Of a DNA stretch of 64,000 bases, positions 36,846 through 44,300 are shown piece after piece. A program made the position numbers and the translations under genes. Below the pieces are notes generated by a model. It saw only the letters and a program-made list of their open reading frames with translations, was not told where the DNA came from and did no database searches. The stretch's first letter is position 1. Each line of letters opens with the position of its first letter. Source of the DNA: Phenylobacterium sp. SCN 70-31 (GTDB lineage: Bacteria > Pseudomonadota > Alphaproteobacteria > Caulobacterales > Caulobacteraceae); assembly GCF_001724605.1 (NCBI RefSeq), contig NZ_MEEX01000007.1:227048-291047 (forward strand), given 5' to 3'.

Positions 36846-37982
36846 TCAGTCCCCGATGGCGCCTTCGCTCAATCTCATCATGAGTTTCACCAGTTCGGCC
36901 TGGTGCGAGACCCCGGTCTTGTCGAAGATCCGGGCCAGCTGGTAGCGGACGGTGTTGACGCTGACGCCGAAGGCCTGGGCGGCCTCGTTCAATGTCTGGC
37001 CTTCGAACATGGCCGCCGCCAGCCGCACTTCGGCCGGTGTGAGGCCGAAAAGGTCGCGCATTTCCGCGGTCGGCGCAGCGACGTCGACCTCCAGATCGGT
37101 CACGCTCACGAGAACCGGCGCCGAGGCGCGGTAGATCGGGCCCTGGTCCAGCGGGAGCGGAGCCGTCCGTAGCGCCATGGCGGATCCGGCCCCAGACCGT
37201 TCCAGACTCATGGTTCCCCCGGTGCGTCCGGCGCCGCGATGGGCCGCGAGGCCGACCAGACGTTGAAAGCGCCGGGCCGAATCGGGCCGACGAGGGGTCA
37301 GCCGGCGGTTGACGACCGTCAGGCCGCAGTCGCGCCGCAACAGGCGTTCGGCGGCGAGGTTGGCGAATTGCAGGACACAGTCGCCATCCACGAGAAACAG
37401 CGCGTGGGGGGAGTGTTCGAGCCGGGTCGAGAGGCTGCGCGCCACGTCGACTCCGGCGGCGACCCGGCGCCCGATCTCATAGGCGCGGATCATGTGCGGC
37501 TGGAGGCGTGCGGCGAACTCGAGGTCCGCTGCGTCGAAGACCTCTCCGGTGCGGCGACCGATGTTTATGGTGCTGGCCACCGTACCCGAGAGGCCGAGGC
37601 GGATGAACAGGGCCCGATCCACGTCCTGAGGGCGCATGAAGTCGTTGTAGTACTCCGAGGCGTGATAGGCCTCGCGCGTCAGGCACGCCTCGTCCGTCAG
37701 GACCGTGGTCTGCCAGTTGCGGCCGCGGGCGGGCGGATCCTCGGCCGACCTGAAGACGTTGCAGTCGCCGAAGTGCTGGGCGTAGGCGTCGACCCAGACC
37801 GGGTCGGAGCGGAAAAGGATGGCGTCGACGCCCGCGCCGCTGGTCATGTCGATGCGAGTGAGGCATCCGCGCAGGCCGCCGACGGCGTCCGACAGGCGCT
37901 CCATCACGTGGACCCACAGGGTGGGATCGCAGGCGGTGGCGTAGATGTCCTGGATCAGCGCTTCTTCGGGGTCGAGGCTCAC
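36846..37982 (-). CDS. LuxR-family transcriptional regulator
   Basis: A 378-residue regulator with a long N-terminal sensory part (PAS-like around residues 195-260: LEHSPHALFLVDGDCVLQFAN, AERLLRRDCGL) and a C-terminal LuxR HTH (about 305-370): FGLTPAEVRLAAAMFEGQTLNE then FGVSVNTVRYQLARIFDKTG. The N-terminal 190 residues, with MTSGAGVDAILFRSDPVW and SEYYNDFMRPQDVD, are typical of helix-turn-helix regulators in this family in alphaproteobacteria; the ligand is unknown. Start is GTG 37982 (GGA ahead). It is divergent from a PEPxxWA-CTERM gene, and two related palindromes lie between them (38064-38083 and 38131-38152). Confidence 0.85.
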   Translation of the reverse strand: MSLDPEEALIQDIYATACDPTLWVHVMERLSDAVGGLRGCLTRIDMTSGAGVDAILFRSDPVWVDAYAQHFGDCNVFRSAEDPPARGRNWQTTVLTDEACLTREAYHASEYYNDFMRPQDVDRALFIRLGLSGTVASTINIGRRTGEVFDAADLEFAARLQPHMIRAYEIGRRVAAGVDVARSLSTRLEHSPHALFLVDGDCVLQFANLAAERLLRRDCGLTVVNRRLTPRRPDSARRFQRLVGLAAHRGAGRTGGTMSLERSGAGSAMALRTAPLPLDQGPIYRASAPVLVSVTDLEVDVAAPTAEMRDLFGLTPAEVRLAAAMFEGQTLNEAAQAFGVSVNTVRYQLARIFDKTGVSHQAELVKLMMRLSEGAIGD

Positions 37983-38063
37983 GTCCGATCCGTTCCTGTG
38001 CGGCCGTCACGCCGGCCGCGCGCGCCCGCGGAATCCTAATCTCGCCGAACGCGGATCATCCAG

Positions 38064-38083
38064 CATCATCCATTTGGATGATG
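38064..38083. promoter_or_regulatory. Palindrome, candidate LuxR-regulator operator 1
   Basis: CATCATCCATTTGGATGATG is a perfect 9-2-9 inverted repeat of 20 bases, the length typical of a LuxR-type box. It lies between the LuxR gene (start 37982) and the PEPxxWA gene (start 38207). Confidence 0.6.
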
Positions 38084-38130
38084 CGATTTCCCCTGGGGCG
38101 CGAAGGGGCGGTCGGCGGTCGCCCTTCAGG

Positions 38131-38152
38131 TGTCATCCGAATGGAAGATGCG
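38131..38152. promoter_or_regulatory. Palindrome, candidate LuxR-regulator operator 2
   Basis: TGTCATCCGAATGGAAGATG (continuing GC) is a degenerate copy of operator 1, sharing CATCC, TGGA and GATGC at the same spacing. It is 67 bases from operator 1 and 55 before the PEPxxWA start. Confidence 0.5.
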
Positions 38153-38206
38153 GCGGATGGGGGGCTGGGGGATGGTTTCGGCGAAAACGTTCGCTGGAGC
38201 TATCCG

Positions 38207-38824
38207 ATGAAGACCTCTCAAAAATTCCTGGGCGCCCTGGCCGGCGCGGCAGCCGTGTTCACCGCGGCCCCGGCGCTGGCGGTCTCGGTGGTGAATGCAA
38301 CCCGCGTGGAGATCTCGAGCGCGATCCCAGACTGGCTGCAGATCGCCGAAGTCGAGGCCTACGAGTGGGGAACGCTGGTCAACGTCGCGGCCGCCGCCAA
38401 CGGCGGCGTCGCCACGGCGATCAGCACGGGCTATGGCGGCTTTCCGCCCGGCGCGATCGACGGTGTGATCCCCGGGGGCTACGTCGGAGCGTACGTATAT
38501 CATTCGGCCACACATGGTGCGGGCGAGACGCTGACCATCACCTTCGCGCACGCTGCCGATCTCGCCAGCCTGAAGGTCTATGGGGTTATGGACGGCGGCG
38601 CGCCGCGGAACTTCTTCAACTACGCCATATATGATGCACGGAATGTTCTGCTGGCGTCGGGTCAACTCGACTCGCGCGTCACCGCGCCGGGCGTGGCGAC
38701 CTTCGACGCGCCGCCGGCGGCCGGCGGCGTTCCCGAACCCTCGATATGGGCGATGATGATCCTGGGCTTCGGCGCGGCCGGGTCGGCGATCCGGTCGCGC
38801 CGACGCATCCCGGCCGTCAGCTGA
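38207..38824 (+). CDS. PEPxxWA-CTERM exported protein (copy C)
   Basis: A 205-residue secreted protein. Signal peptide MKTSQKFLGALAGAAAVFTA to about residue 25; C-terminal tag VPEPSIWAMMILGFGAAGSAI plus basic end RSRRR. The body looks like a beta-sandwich (VVNATRVEISSAIPDWLQIA, then LTITFAHAADLASLKVYGVMDG), similar to discoidin-like binding domains, though I cannot confirm this. It is not a close paralogue of the copies at 7455-8834; only the tag is shared. An upstream ATG at 38078 lies inside operator 1 and is rejected; GGAG stands eight bases before ATG 38207. Probably controlled by the divergent LuxR protein. Confidence 0.85.
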   Translation: MKTSQKFLGALAGAAAVFTAAPALAVSVVNATRVEISSAIPDWLQIAEVEAYEWGTLVNVAAAANGGVATAISTGYGGFPPGAIDGVIPGGYVGAYVYHSATHGAGETLTITFAHAADLASLKVYGVMDGGAPRNFFNYAIYDARNVLLASGQLDSRVTAPGVATFDAPPAAGGVPEPSIWAMMILGFGAAGSAIRSRRRIPAVS

Positions 38825-40274
38825 GATGGAGCGGCGGCGTCGCCTCCAGCGGCGCCGTGATCCGGCAGACGAGGCCACCGGGCTCGAAGCTGAGGTCGGC
38901 CACGCCGTTCAGGTCGCCGCGCACCCCCTGGGTCAGCAGGCGTGACCCGAATCCCTGCCGGGTCGGGGGCGTGACGACGGGTCCGCCCGTCTCGCGCCAT
39001 TCCAGCTCCAGGAGAGCCTGGCCCGTCTCGCGACGGGCGCGCCATGTCAGGGACACATGGCCGGCTTCGTTGGACAGGGCTCCGTACTTCGCGGCGTTGG
39101 TGGCCAGTTCGTGGAGGGCCATCGCCATGGCGAGCGCCGCGCGTGCGCCCAGCCGGACATCCGGCCCCTTCACGGCGATCCGTGACGCATCGAAGGGCGC
39201 CATCGCCACCTCGATGATCTCGCGCAGGCCGGCCCCCTCCCAGCTCTCGCGCGTCAGCACGTTGTGGGCGGCCGAAAGAGAGATCAGTCGGGCGGTGAAG
39301 ATCTCGCCCATCTCCTGCGGGTCGCGATCGCGGCGCAGGCTCTGCCGGGCGATGGACTGGACCGCGGCCAGAGTGTTCTTCACGCGATGGTTCAGTTCGT
39401 TGATCAGCAGGGCCTGACGTTCGTCCGCGCGCCGGCGTTCGTCGATGTCGCTGGCGGAACTCAGCGCCTTGACGATCCGTCCGCCGGCGTCGCGCTCGAA
39501 CGCGACAGCCCGGACCAGGAGCCAGCGATAGGTCCCGTCCCGGCGCCGCGCCCGGATCTCGAATTCCGCCACCGTGCCGTCGGGCAGCGCGCCCAGCGCC
39601 TTCATGTGGGTGTCGATCCGGTGGCGGTCGTCGGGGTGGATGAGGTCGCGGACCTCAGCCGGGCGTAGGGCCATCATGTCTTCGGGGGAGATGTCGTAGA
39701 CGGCGTCGATCCGCCCCGAGACCCAGAACGCCCGGCCCGTGACGAAGTCGAAGACATGATAGGCGCTGGGCGCGACCGCGTTCACCCGGTCGAACCACGC
39801 CTCCTTCTCCTGCACGGCCTCGAGGGCGCGCGTCCATTCCGTGACGTCGTAGACGGTGACGACGAAGCCCGTGATCCCCATCGCGCCGGCGGCTCGCGGC
39901 GTCACCTGGAGCCGCACGTGGCGGAGGTCGCCCGCAACGTCGGCGACCTTGGCCTCCAGGAACGTCTGATGACCGGCCCGGGCCTCGGCCAGGGCCGGCA
40001 GCAACTGCGTCGCCAGCGGTCGGTGAAGGGCGGTCTCGAAGTGAGCGCCGGTCGCGGGGCCGGCCATATGCAGCCAGCGCTTCAGCGCCGGGTTCGCATA
40101 TTGGATTCGTCCCTCCAGATCGGTCACCAGAACGCCCCATGGCGCAGCGTCGGTCAGGCGATAGAGGCTGCTGCGATCCGCCGGCGGCCGGCCCATCGCC
40201 GCTTCGAGCTCCGCCACGCGCGCCCTAAGGCGAGCGTTCTCGGCTTCGAGGCCCGACGTATCGGAAGGCTTCAT
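38817..40274 (-). CDS. PAS-PAS HWE-family sensor histidine kinase
   Basis: A 485-residue soluble kinase. It begins with a short coiled coil (GLEAENARLRARVAELEAAM), then PAS1 (about 37-150: DAAPWGVLVTDLEGRIQYAN) and PAS2 (about 160-275: APSAYHVFDFVTGRAFWVSG ... FEIRARRRDGTYRWLLVR). The HWE domain has His296 in LINELNHRVKNTLA, FTARLISLSAAHNVLTRESWE, the N-box LHELATNAAKYGALS and WRETGGP. The end, GFGSRLLTQGVRGDLNG, matches the remnant at 25328-25492. It overlaps the convergent PEPxxWA gene by eight bases. ATG 40274 is the only good start. Confidence 0.91.
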   Translation of the reverse strand: MKPSDTSGLEAENARLRARVAELEAAMGRPPADRSSLYRLTDAAPWGVLVTDLEGRIQYANPALKRWLHMAGPATGAHFETALHRPLATQLLPALAEARAGHQTFLEAKVADVAGDLRHVRLQVTPRAAGAMGITGFVVTVYDVTEWTRALEAVQEKEAWFDRVNAVAPSAYHVFDFVTGRAFWVSGRIDAVYDISPEDMMALRPAEVRDLIHPDDRHRIDTHMKALGALPDGTVAEFEIRARRRDGTYRWLLVRAVAFERDAGGRIVKALSSASDIDERRRADERQALLINELNHRVKNTLAAVQSIARQSLRRDRDPQEMGEIFTARLISLSAAHNVLTRESWEGAGLREIIEVAMAPFDASRIAVKGPDVRLGARAALAMAMALHELATNAAKYGALSNEAGHVSLTWRARRETGQALLELEWRETGGPVVTPPTRQGFGSRLLTQGVRGDLNGVADLSFEPGGLVCRITAPLEATPPLHLS

Positions 40275-40381
40275 CCGCTCCTGCGCCGCATAAGATGCGC
40301 CGGATGCATAACCCGGGGCTCAGACGCTGGCGAGCGGGACGACCGCCGGGGTCGCCTGCGCGACCCGCGCCGGCCTGCGAC

Positions 40382-40756
40382 TCAGCACGCGTAGCGACGC
40401 TCAACCGTCACGCGGCGGCCGATATACGGATCGTACACGCGGTCGCGGACCACGCACGTCCTGTAGCGCGGCGCCCGATCGTAGCCGCGGTAGTAGCCGC
40501 CCGAATAGCGATCGTAGCGAGGGTCGTAGGCATAGCCGTTGTAGTCGTAACCGCGATCCCTGCGTCCGTTGCCGGCCAGGGCCGCGCCGAGGGCGAGGCC
40601 GGCGACGCCGCCGATGATCGCGGCGGCCACCTCGTCGTTTCCGCGATCGTGGTGGCGGTGATGATAGCGGCGGTCGGCGTTTGCGGGGCCTGCGGTCGCC
40701 AGCACGGCGCCCGCGGCGACGACGGCGGCCAGGGCCGAGGTCATGACTTTGCGCAT
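40382..40756 (-). CDS. Small exported Tyr/Arg/Gly-rich protein
   Basis: A 124-residue periplasmic protein. Signal peptide MRKVMTSALAAVVAAGAVLATA to ANA; then a His/Arg patch (DRRYHHRHHDRGND), a glycine-zipper helix (VAAAIIGGVAGLALGAALAG) and a Tyr/Arg-rich region (YDYNGYAYDPRYDRYSGGYY, CVVRDRVYDPYIGRRVTVER) with two Cys near the end. Glycine-zipper helices insert in or act on the outer membrane. Start ATG 40756 with GAGGAG nine bases ahead. Function unknown; envelope stress or surface role is a guess. It is divergent from the envelope cluster at 40954. Confidence 0.82.
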   Translation of the reverse strand: MRKVMTSALAAVVAAGAVLATAGPANADRRYHHRHHDRGNDEVAAAIIGGVAGLALGAALAGNGRRDRGYDYNGYAYDPRYDRYSGGYYRGYDRAPRYRTCVVRDRVYDPYIGRRVTVERRYAC

Positions 40757-40953
40757 GCAGATCTCCTCACTGTCCGGTGAGTTGGCGCGAGGGCCCATGA
40801 ACCGCGCCTGAACGCCCCTGTCAGCCGGTCGTGGCGGGGGTGTCCCTGAAAAATCCCCCGCCCGAAGACTGGAGCGGTAAAGAGACGCATCATAAATCTG
40901 CTGTAGAGTGTCGGTTGGCCGGCGCCTTGTGATCGCCATCAAAGGGACCGGTG

Positions 40954-41271
40954 ATGGAGCCGACACGCCAGGAGAGACGCGGGCGGGTCCAAGGGGATAG
41001 GATGCGACCGATGGGACTGTTCGACGACACCACCCGCAAGCTCGGCGACGACGCCTGGGGCCGGCACGTGAAGCCGGAACGCCTGGCCGGCCACTACGAG
41101 ATCTATGAAGGCTACGACGAAAATCCGCTGAGCCGGGTCCGTCGAATCTCGCGCTCGGCCCGCCGCAGCCTTCAGGCGGCGATGGACCGGGAGGCCCTGG
41201 CGATGGGCGCCCTGGGGTTGGCGATCGGCCTCGCCATCGGCGCGGCCATGTTCAACCGTCGACGGCGTTAG
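40954..41271 (+). CDS. Small membrane protein sharing motifs with the DUF3618-like gene
   Basis: A 105-residue protein. After a charged N-terminus it has YEIYEGYDENPLSRVRR, a helix (ARRSLQAAMDREALAM) and a C-terminal glycine-zipper membrane segment (GALGLAIGLAIGAAMF) with a basic end. The tail corresponds to the C-terminal helix of the protein at 42517-43278 (PLVIGAIGVAVGAAIGASLP), suggesting shared ancestry or a short version of it. ATG 40954 is chosen (AAGGGA ahead); ATG 41002 with AAGGGG is equally good. A gap of 184 bases separates it from the next gene. Confidence 0.7.
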   Translation: MEPTRQERRGRVQGDRMRPMGLFDDTTRKLGDDAWGRHVKPERLAGHYEIYEGYDENPLSRVRRISRSARRSLQAAMDREALAMGALGLAIGLAIGAAMFNRRRR

Positions 41272-41455
41272 CGGCGGCGATCCGGAGGCTTCAAGGCGTC
41301 TCCGTGGGTGTCGGGCGCCCGACGCAACTCCCGAAAAAATCGAGATTCCTCGTCGGCCCGACGCGACCTTCCGCGCTCTTCGGCGTTTAAGTCCGGACGC
41401 CGGCGTGAGGGTCTGCCGCTCGCGCTGCGCGTCCAACCCGGACGCGGAGAGGAAG

Positions 41456-42109
41456 ATGAGCGACTTCGGAACCACGACCCATCAACCCGGCGCCTCACGC
41501 GGCGGGGAGGCCCGTGACCTGATCGATCAGGCGGGCGCCACGCTGAAGCACGAGGCCAGGAGCTTCGCCAACGCGGCGCAGGATCGGATGCGCACCGAGG
41601 CCCACCGCGGGACCCGCGCGGCGGGCCGGACTCTGGGTGACTTCGCCAACGCCGTGCGCCGCGCGGGCGACGATCTGGGCCAATCCGACCACAGCCCGGC
41701 CTCGCGGCTGGTCATGAAGGCGGCCGACGGCCTGGAGACCTTCTCGCGTTCGCTGGCCGATAAGGATCCCGGCGACCTGTTGAATGCGGTGCGCGACTTC
41801 GGCCGCCGCAATCCGATGGCGTTCATAGGCGGCGCCGTTCTGGTGGGATTGGCCGTGGGTCGCTTCGCCCGGGCGTCTGAGCGCCGTGGCGAAACACGGC
41901 GTTTTGTGGACGACGACGAAATCACGGTCGAACCCATGCATCTGGCCGAAAGCCCCTGCGATCCTACGCTGGTTCCTTCGAGCGAGGCCGATCTCGCCGC
42001 GCCGGCGGATGTGGCGGCATCCGGGCCGATCCCTGAACCCGCCCCTGAGTCTGCGGCGGGCTCGGTGTCCACCGCGGACCCGGCGGCATCTTCATCCGGG
42101 AGCCGCTAG
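41456..42109 (+). CDS. Envelope-associated protein of unknown function
   Basis: A 217-residue protein. The N-terminal half is a charged helical region (GEARDLIDQAGATLKHEARS and AQDRMRTEAHRGTRAAGRTL) of the kind found in nutrient-deprivation/stress-induced proteins. A membrane helix follows (MAFIGGAVLVGLAVGRFARA, about 133-153), then an acidic Pro/Ala/Ser tail (EPAPESAAGSVSTADPAASS). The ATG at 41456 has GAGAGGA ahead. The stop directly precedes the ATG of the YqjE-like gene. Part of a three-gene operon. Exact role unknown. Confidence 0.75.
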   Translation: MSDFGTTTHQPGASRGGEARDLIDQAGATLKHEARSFANAAQDRMRTEAHRGTRAAGRTLGDFANAVRRAGDDLGQSDHSPASRLVMKAADGLETFSRSLADKDPGDLLNAVRDFGRRNPMAFIGGAVLVGLAVGRFARASERRGETRRFVDDDEITVEPMHLAESPCDPTLVPSSEADLAAPADVAASGPIPEPAPESAAGSVSTADPAASSSGSR

Positions 42110-42520
42110 ATGGACGGGGGTCAACCGCCGCGCGCGGGTATCGTGGATCTCTTCACCCAGCTCATCGACGACGTTTCGGGCCTGCTGCGGAAGGAGGCCC
42201 AACTGATCAGAACCGAGGTTGCCGAGAAGGTGCGGAGCGCCGGTCGGGCCGTGACCGACATCGCCGCGGGCGGGCTGCTTCTGGTCGCCGCGCTCCTGAT
42301 CCTGCTGCAGGCGCTGGTGTTGGCGCTGTCGAAGGTGATGGATCCCATCTGGGCCGCCCTGTCCGTGGGGCTCGGTGTTGCAGCCGTCGGCTATCTCCTG
42401 GTGCGGTCGGGGATGCGGGCGATCTCGCCCCGTAACCTGTCGCCCGATCGCAGCGCGCGACAGTTCGGGAAGACCGCCGGCCTGATGACGTCCGGGCTCA
42501 GGAAGGATTCGCAGCCATGA
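42110..42520 (+). CDS. YqjE/phage-holin-family-like membrane protein
   Basis: A 136-residue inner-membrane protein labelled phage-holin-like in databases but chromosomally conserved in alphaproteobacteria. N-terminal amphipathic helix FTQLIDDVSGLLRKEAQLIR is followed by two adjacent membrane helices (DIAAGGLLLVAALLILLQAL and IWAALSVGLGVAAVGYLLV). Members normally accompany a DUF3618 protein, as here. There is no phage context, so it should not be read as a lysis gene. The ATG abuts the previous stop; its stop overlaps the DUF3618-like start as ATGA. Confidence 0.82.
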   Translation: MDGGQPPRAGIVDLFTQLIDDVSGLLRKEAQLIRTEVAEKVRSAGRAVTDIAAGGLLLVAALLILLQALVLALSKVMDPIWAALSVGLGVAAVGYLLVRSGMRAISPRNLSPDRSARQFGKTAGLMTSGLRKDSQP

Positions 42521-43278
42521 CCCGCACATCCGCCGAACTCGAGCGCGAGGTGGAAGACGCCCGCGGGCGGCTGAGCCAGACCGCCGAGGCGCTCAAGGAG
42601 AAGATGCAACCCAGGGACCTGTTGGACGAGGCGACGACGATGATGGGCCAGACCGGAGAGAAGATGTTGAGCACGGCGGCGGACCACCTGCGTGAGAACC
42701 CGATTCCGATCGCGCTGATCGGACTGGGCGTGGCCTGGCTCGCGCTCGAGAGCGGGCGTCGGGCGCGTCGCGCGGACGGGCTCGATGTGCGCTACGCCAC
42801 CCACGAGGGCTATGACGTCGGCGAGGACGACGGCGTCGCGGCGCGGGCGAAGGCGGGAGCCGAAATGGCGAAGGCGAAGCTGTCGAAGGCGGCGGAGAAG
42901 GCCAAGGCCCGTCTGGCCGATGCCCAGTCTCAGGCGGAAGAGGGGGTCTCTGCGGCGCGCCACAAGGCGGCCGACTACGTCCACGCCGCACAGGCCAAGG
43001 CGGACGCGTACGGCCGGGCGGCGAAGACCCGTTTCGACGAAACGCTCGATCATGAGCCATTGGTCATCGGCGCCATCGGCGTGGCCGTGGGTGCGGCGAT
43101 CGGCGCCTCGCTACCCGCCACCGAGGCCGAGCGGCGCTATATCGGCCCCGCCCGCGCCAAGGCCGCCGAACGGGCCAAGGAGTCGCTGGACGGCGTCCGT
43201 CACGTGGCCGAACGCACATATGCCCAGGTGAAGGACGAACTGCGCCGCCAGGCGGGCGCGACGGGCGACGCGCCCTGA
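42517..43278 (+). CDS. DUF3618-like envelope protein
   Basis: A 253-residue protein. The N-terminus ELEREVEDARGRLSQTAEAL and DLLDEATTMMGQTG is the DUF3618 signature, with a membrane helix at PIPIALIGLGVAWLALES. Then comes a conserved THEGYDVGEDDG patch, an Ala/Lys-rich coiled coil (AKAKLSKAAEKAKARLADAQ, AARHKAADYVHAAQAKADAY) and a second glycine-zipper helix (PLVIGAIGVAVGAAIGASLP). The coiled coil is LEA-like, often associated with desiccation or stress. Start overlaps the previous stop. The gene at 40954 shares the patch and the C-terminal helix. Confidence 0.8.
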   Translation: MTRTSAELEREVEDARGRLSQTAEALKEKMQPRDLLDEATTMMGQTGEKMLSTAADHLRENPIPIALIGLGVAWLALESGRRARRADGLDVRYATHEGYDVGEDDGVAARAKAGAEMAKAKLSKAAEKAKARLADAQSQAEEGVSAARHKAADYVHAAQAKADAYGRAAKTRFDETLDHEPLVIGAIGVAVGAAIGASLPATEAERRYIGPARAKAAERAKESLDGVRHVAERTYAQVKDELRRQAGATGDAP

Positions 43279-43301
43279 ACGTCTCGCAGACTCTCGGGCG
43301 G

Positions 43302-44300
43302 TCAGAACCAGGCCTTCAGGCCCACAACAGCGCGGGTGTCTTGCACATGTTCGCCGGCGGCCCGGGCGAAGTCGGCGGTCCGGCCGAACTTCCGCGCCCA
43401 ATGGACGCCCACGTAAGGCGAGAGTTCCGGCTGGATGTCGTAGCGTAGGCGGAGCCCGGCTTCGATCTCGGAGAGACCCGAGCCCAGGCCCATCGACCGG
43501 TCCGAGCTGGCGGCCAGACTGGCTTCGGCGAGAGGCTCCAGGATGAGCTTCTGTGTCAGCCGCAGGTCGTAGGCGGCCTCGATTCGCGCGGAGACGTTGC
43601 CCTTGTTCGAGAGGAAAGCCGTTGCGCTCACCTCGAACCAGTAGGGCGCGACGCCTTCGATCCCCACCGCGGCGTAGGTCCGCTGCGGTCGGGGCCGGAC
43701 GTCCTGGCGGACGCCGGTCTGCAGGTTGAAGTAGGGGCCGATGGCGCGCCGCCACAGGGCGTGGACCTCGGCGCTTTCGAGATGGCCCGCGTCGCCTTCG
43801 CCCTCGGTCTTGACGACGAGCCGATCGACGTCGCCGCCCCAGGACACCTCGCCCTCCCAGGCATAGCCGTCGGCGCCGGACGTTGGGCGCAATTCGGCCG
43901 TCTCCACCCTGACGGTGGTCCAGCGCATGCCGCCATGTTCATGCCGAAGAAGCTCCCGCGCCGCCGCCATCCGGTCGGCAGGAAAGATGCGGTCGGCGGC
44001 ATGGTCGGCCGGGACGGGGGGCGGCGTTCCCTGAGACGCCGCGGGGGCGCCGTGGCCGGCGTGCGGGTCGGGCGCGGCGGGCCCGTGGGCGGCGTGAGGA
44101 TCGGCGACCGCCCCTGGCGCCGCCGGCTGGTGATGCGCGTGCGGATCGACCGCGGGAGGCGCCGTCGCTGCGGGCGTCTGCGGCGCGGGTCGGTGGTGGG
44201 CGTGCGGGTCCGCAGGCTGAGCGAGCGCCGGGGATGCGAACGCGGATTGCACAAGGGCTGGCGCGGCCAGGCCGGCGATCACGAGCGACAGGCGCCTCAC
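43302..44300 (-). CDS. copB: Copper resistance protein CopB (outer-membrane)
   Basis: A 332-residue outer-membrane beta-barrel protein for copper sequestration or efflux. Signal peptide RRLSLVIAGLAAPALVQSAF to about residue 30. A linker holds four near-repeats with DPHAHH, DPHAHH, DPHAAH and DPHAGH, plausible metal-binding sites. The barrel domain (about 110-332) matches CopB: ELLRHEHGGMRWTTVRVE, EGDAGHLESAEVHALWRRAI, DLRLTQKLILEPLAEASLAA and WARKFGRTADFAR. Start is GTG 44300, whose TGA overlap with the copA stop (GTGA) gives coupling. Third gene of csoR-copA-copB. Confidence 0.92.
   Translation of the reverse strand: MRRLSLVIAGLAAPALVQSAFASPALAQPADPHAHHRPAPQTPAATAPPAVDPHAHHQPAAPGAVADPHAAHGPAAPDPHAGHGAPAASQGTPPPVPADHAADRIFPADRMAAARELLRHEHGGMRWTTVRVETAELRPTSGADGYAWEGEVSWGGDVDRLVVKTEGEGDAGHLESAEVHALWRRAIGPYFNLQTGVRQDVRPRPQRTYAAVGIEGVAPYWFEVSATAFLSNKGNVSARIEAAYDLRLTQKLILEPLAEASLAASSDRSMGLGSGLSEIEAGLRLRYDIQPELSPYVGVHWARKFGRTADFARAAGEHVQDTRAVVGLKAWF

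Noticed and set aside
36433..36945. Plus-strand open frame over the small-peptide region
   Set aside because: It crosses the minus-strand promoter and LuxR end, has no ribosome site and no motif; the minus-strand signals are much better.
42110..42520. Holin-like protein as evidence of a prophage
   Set aside because: The family is chromosomally common with DUF3618 proteins, and no phage gene is near; the spanin-like pair is 12 kb away.
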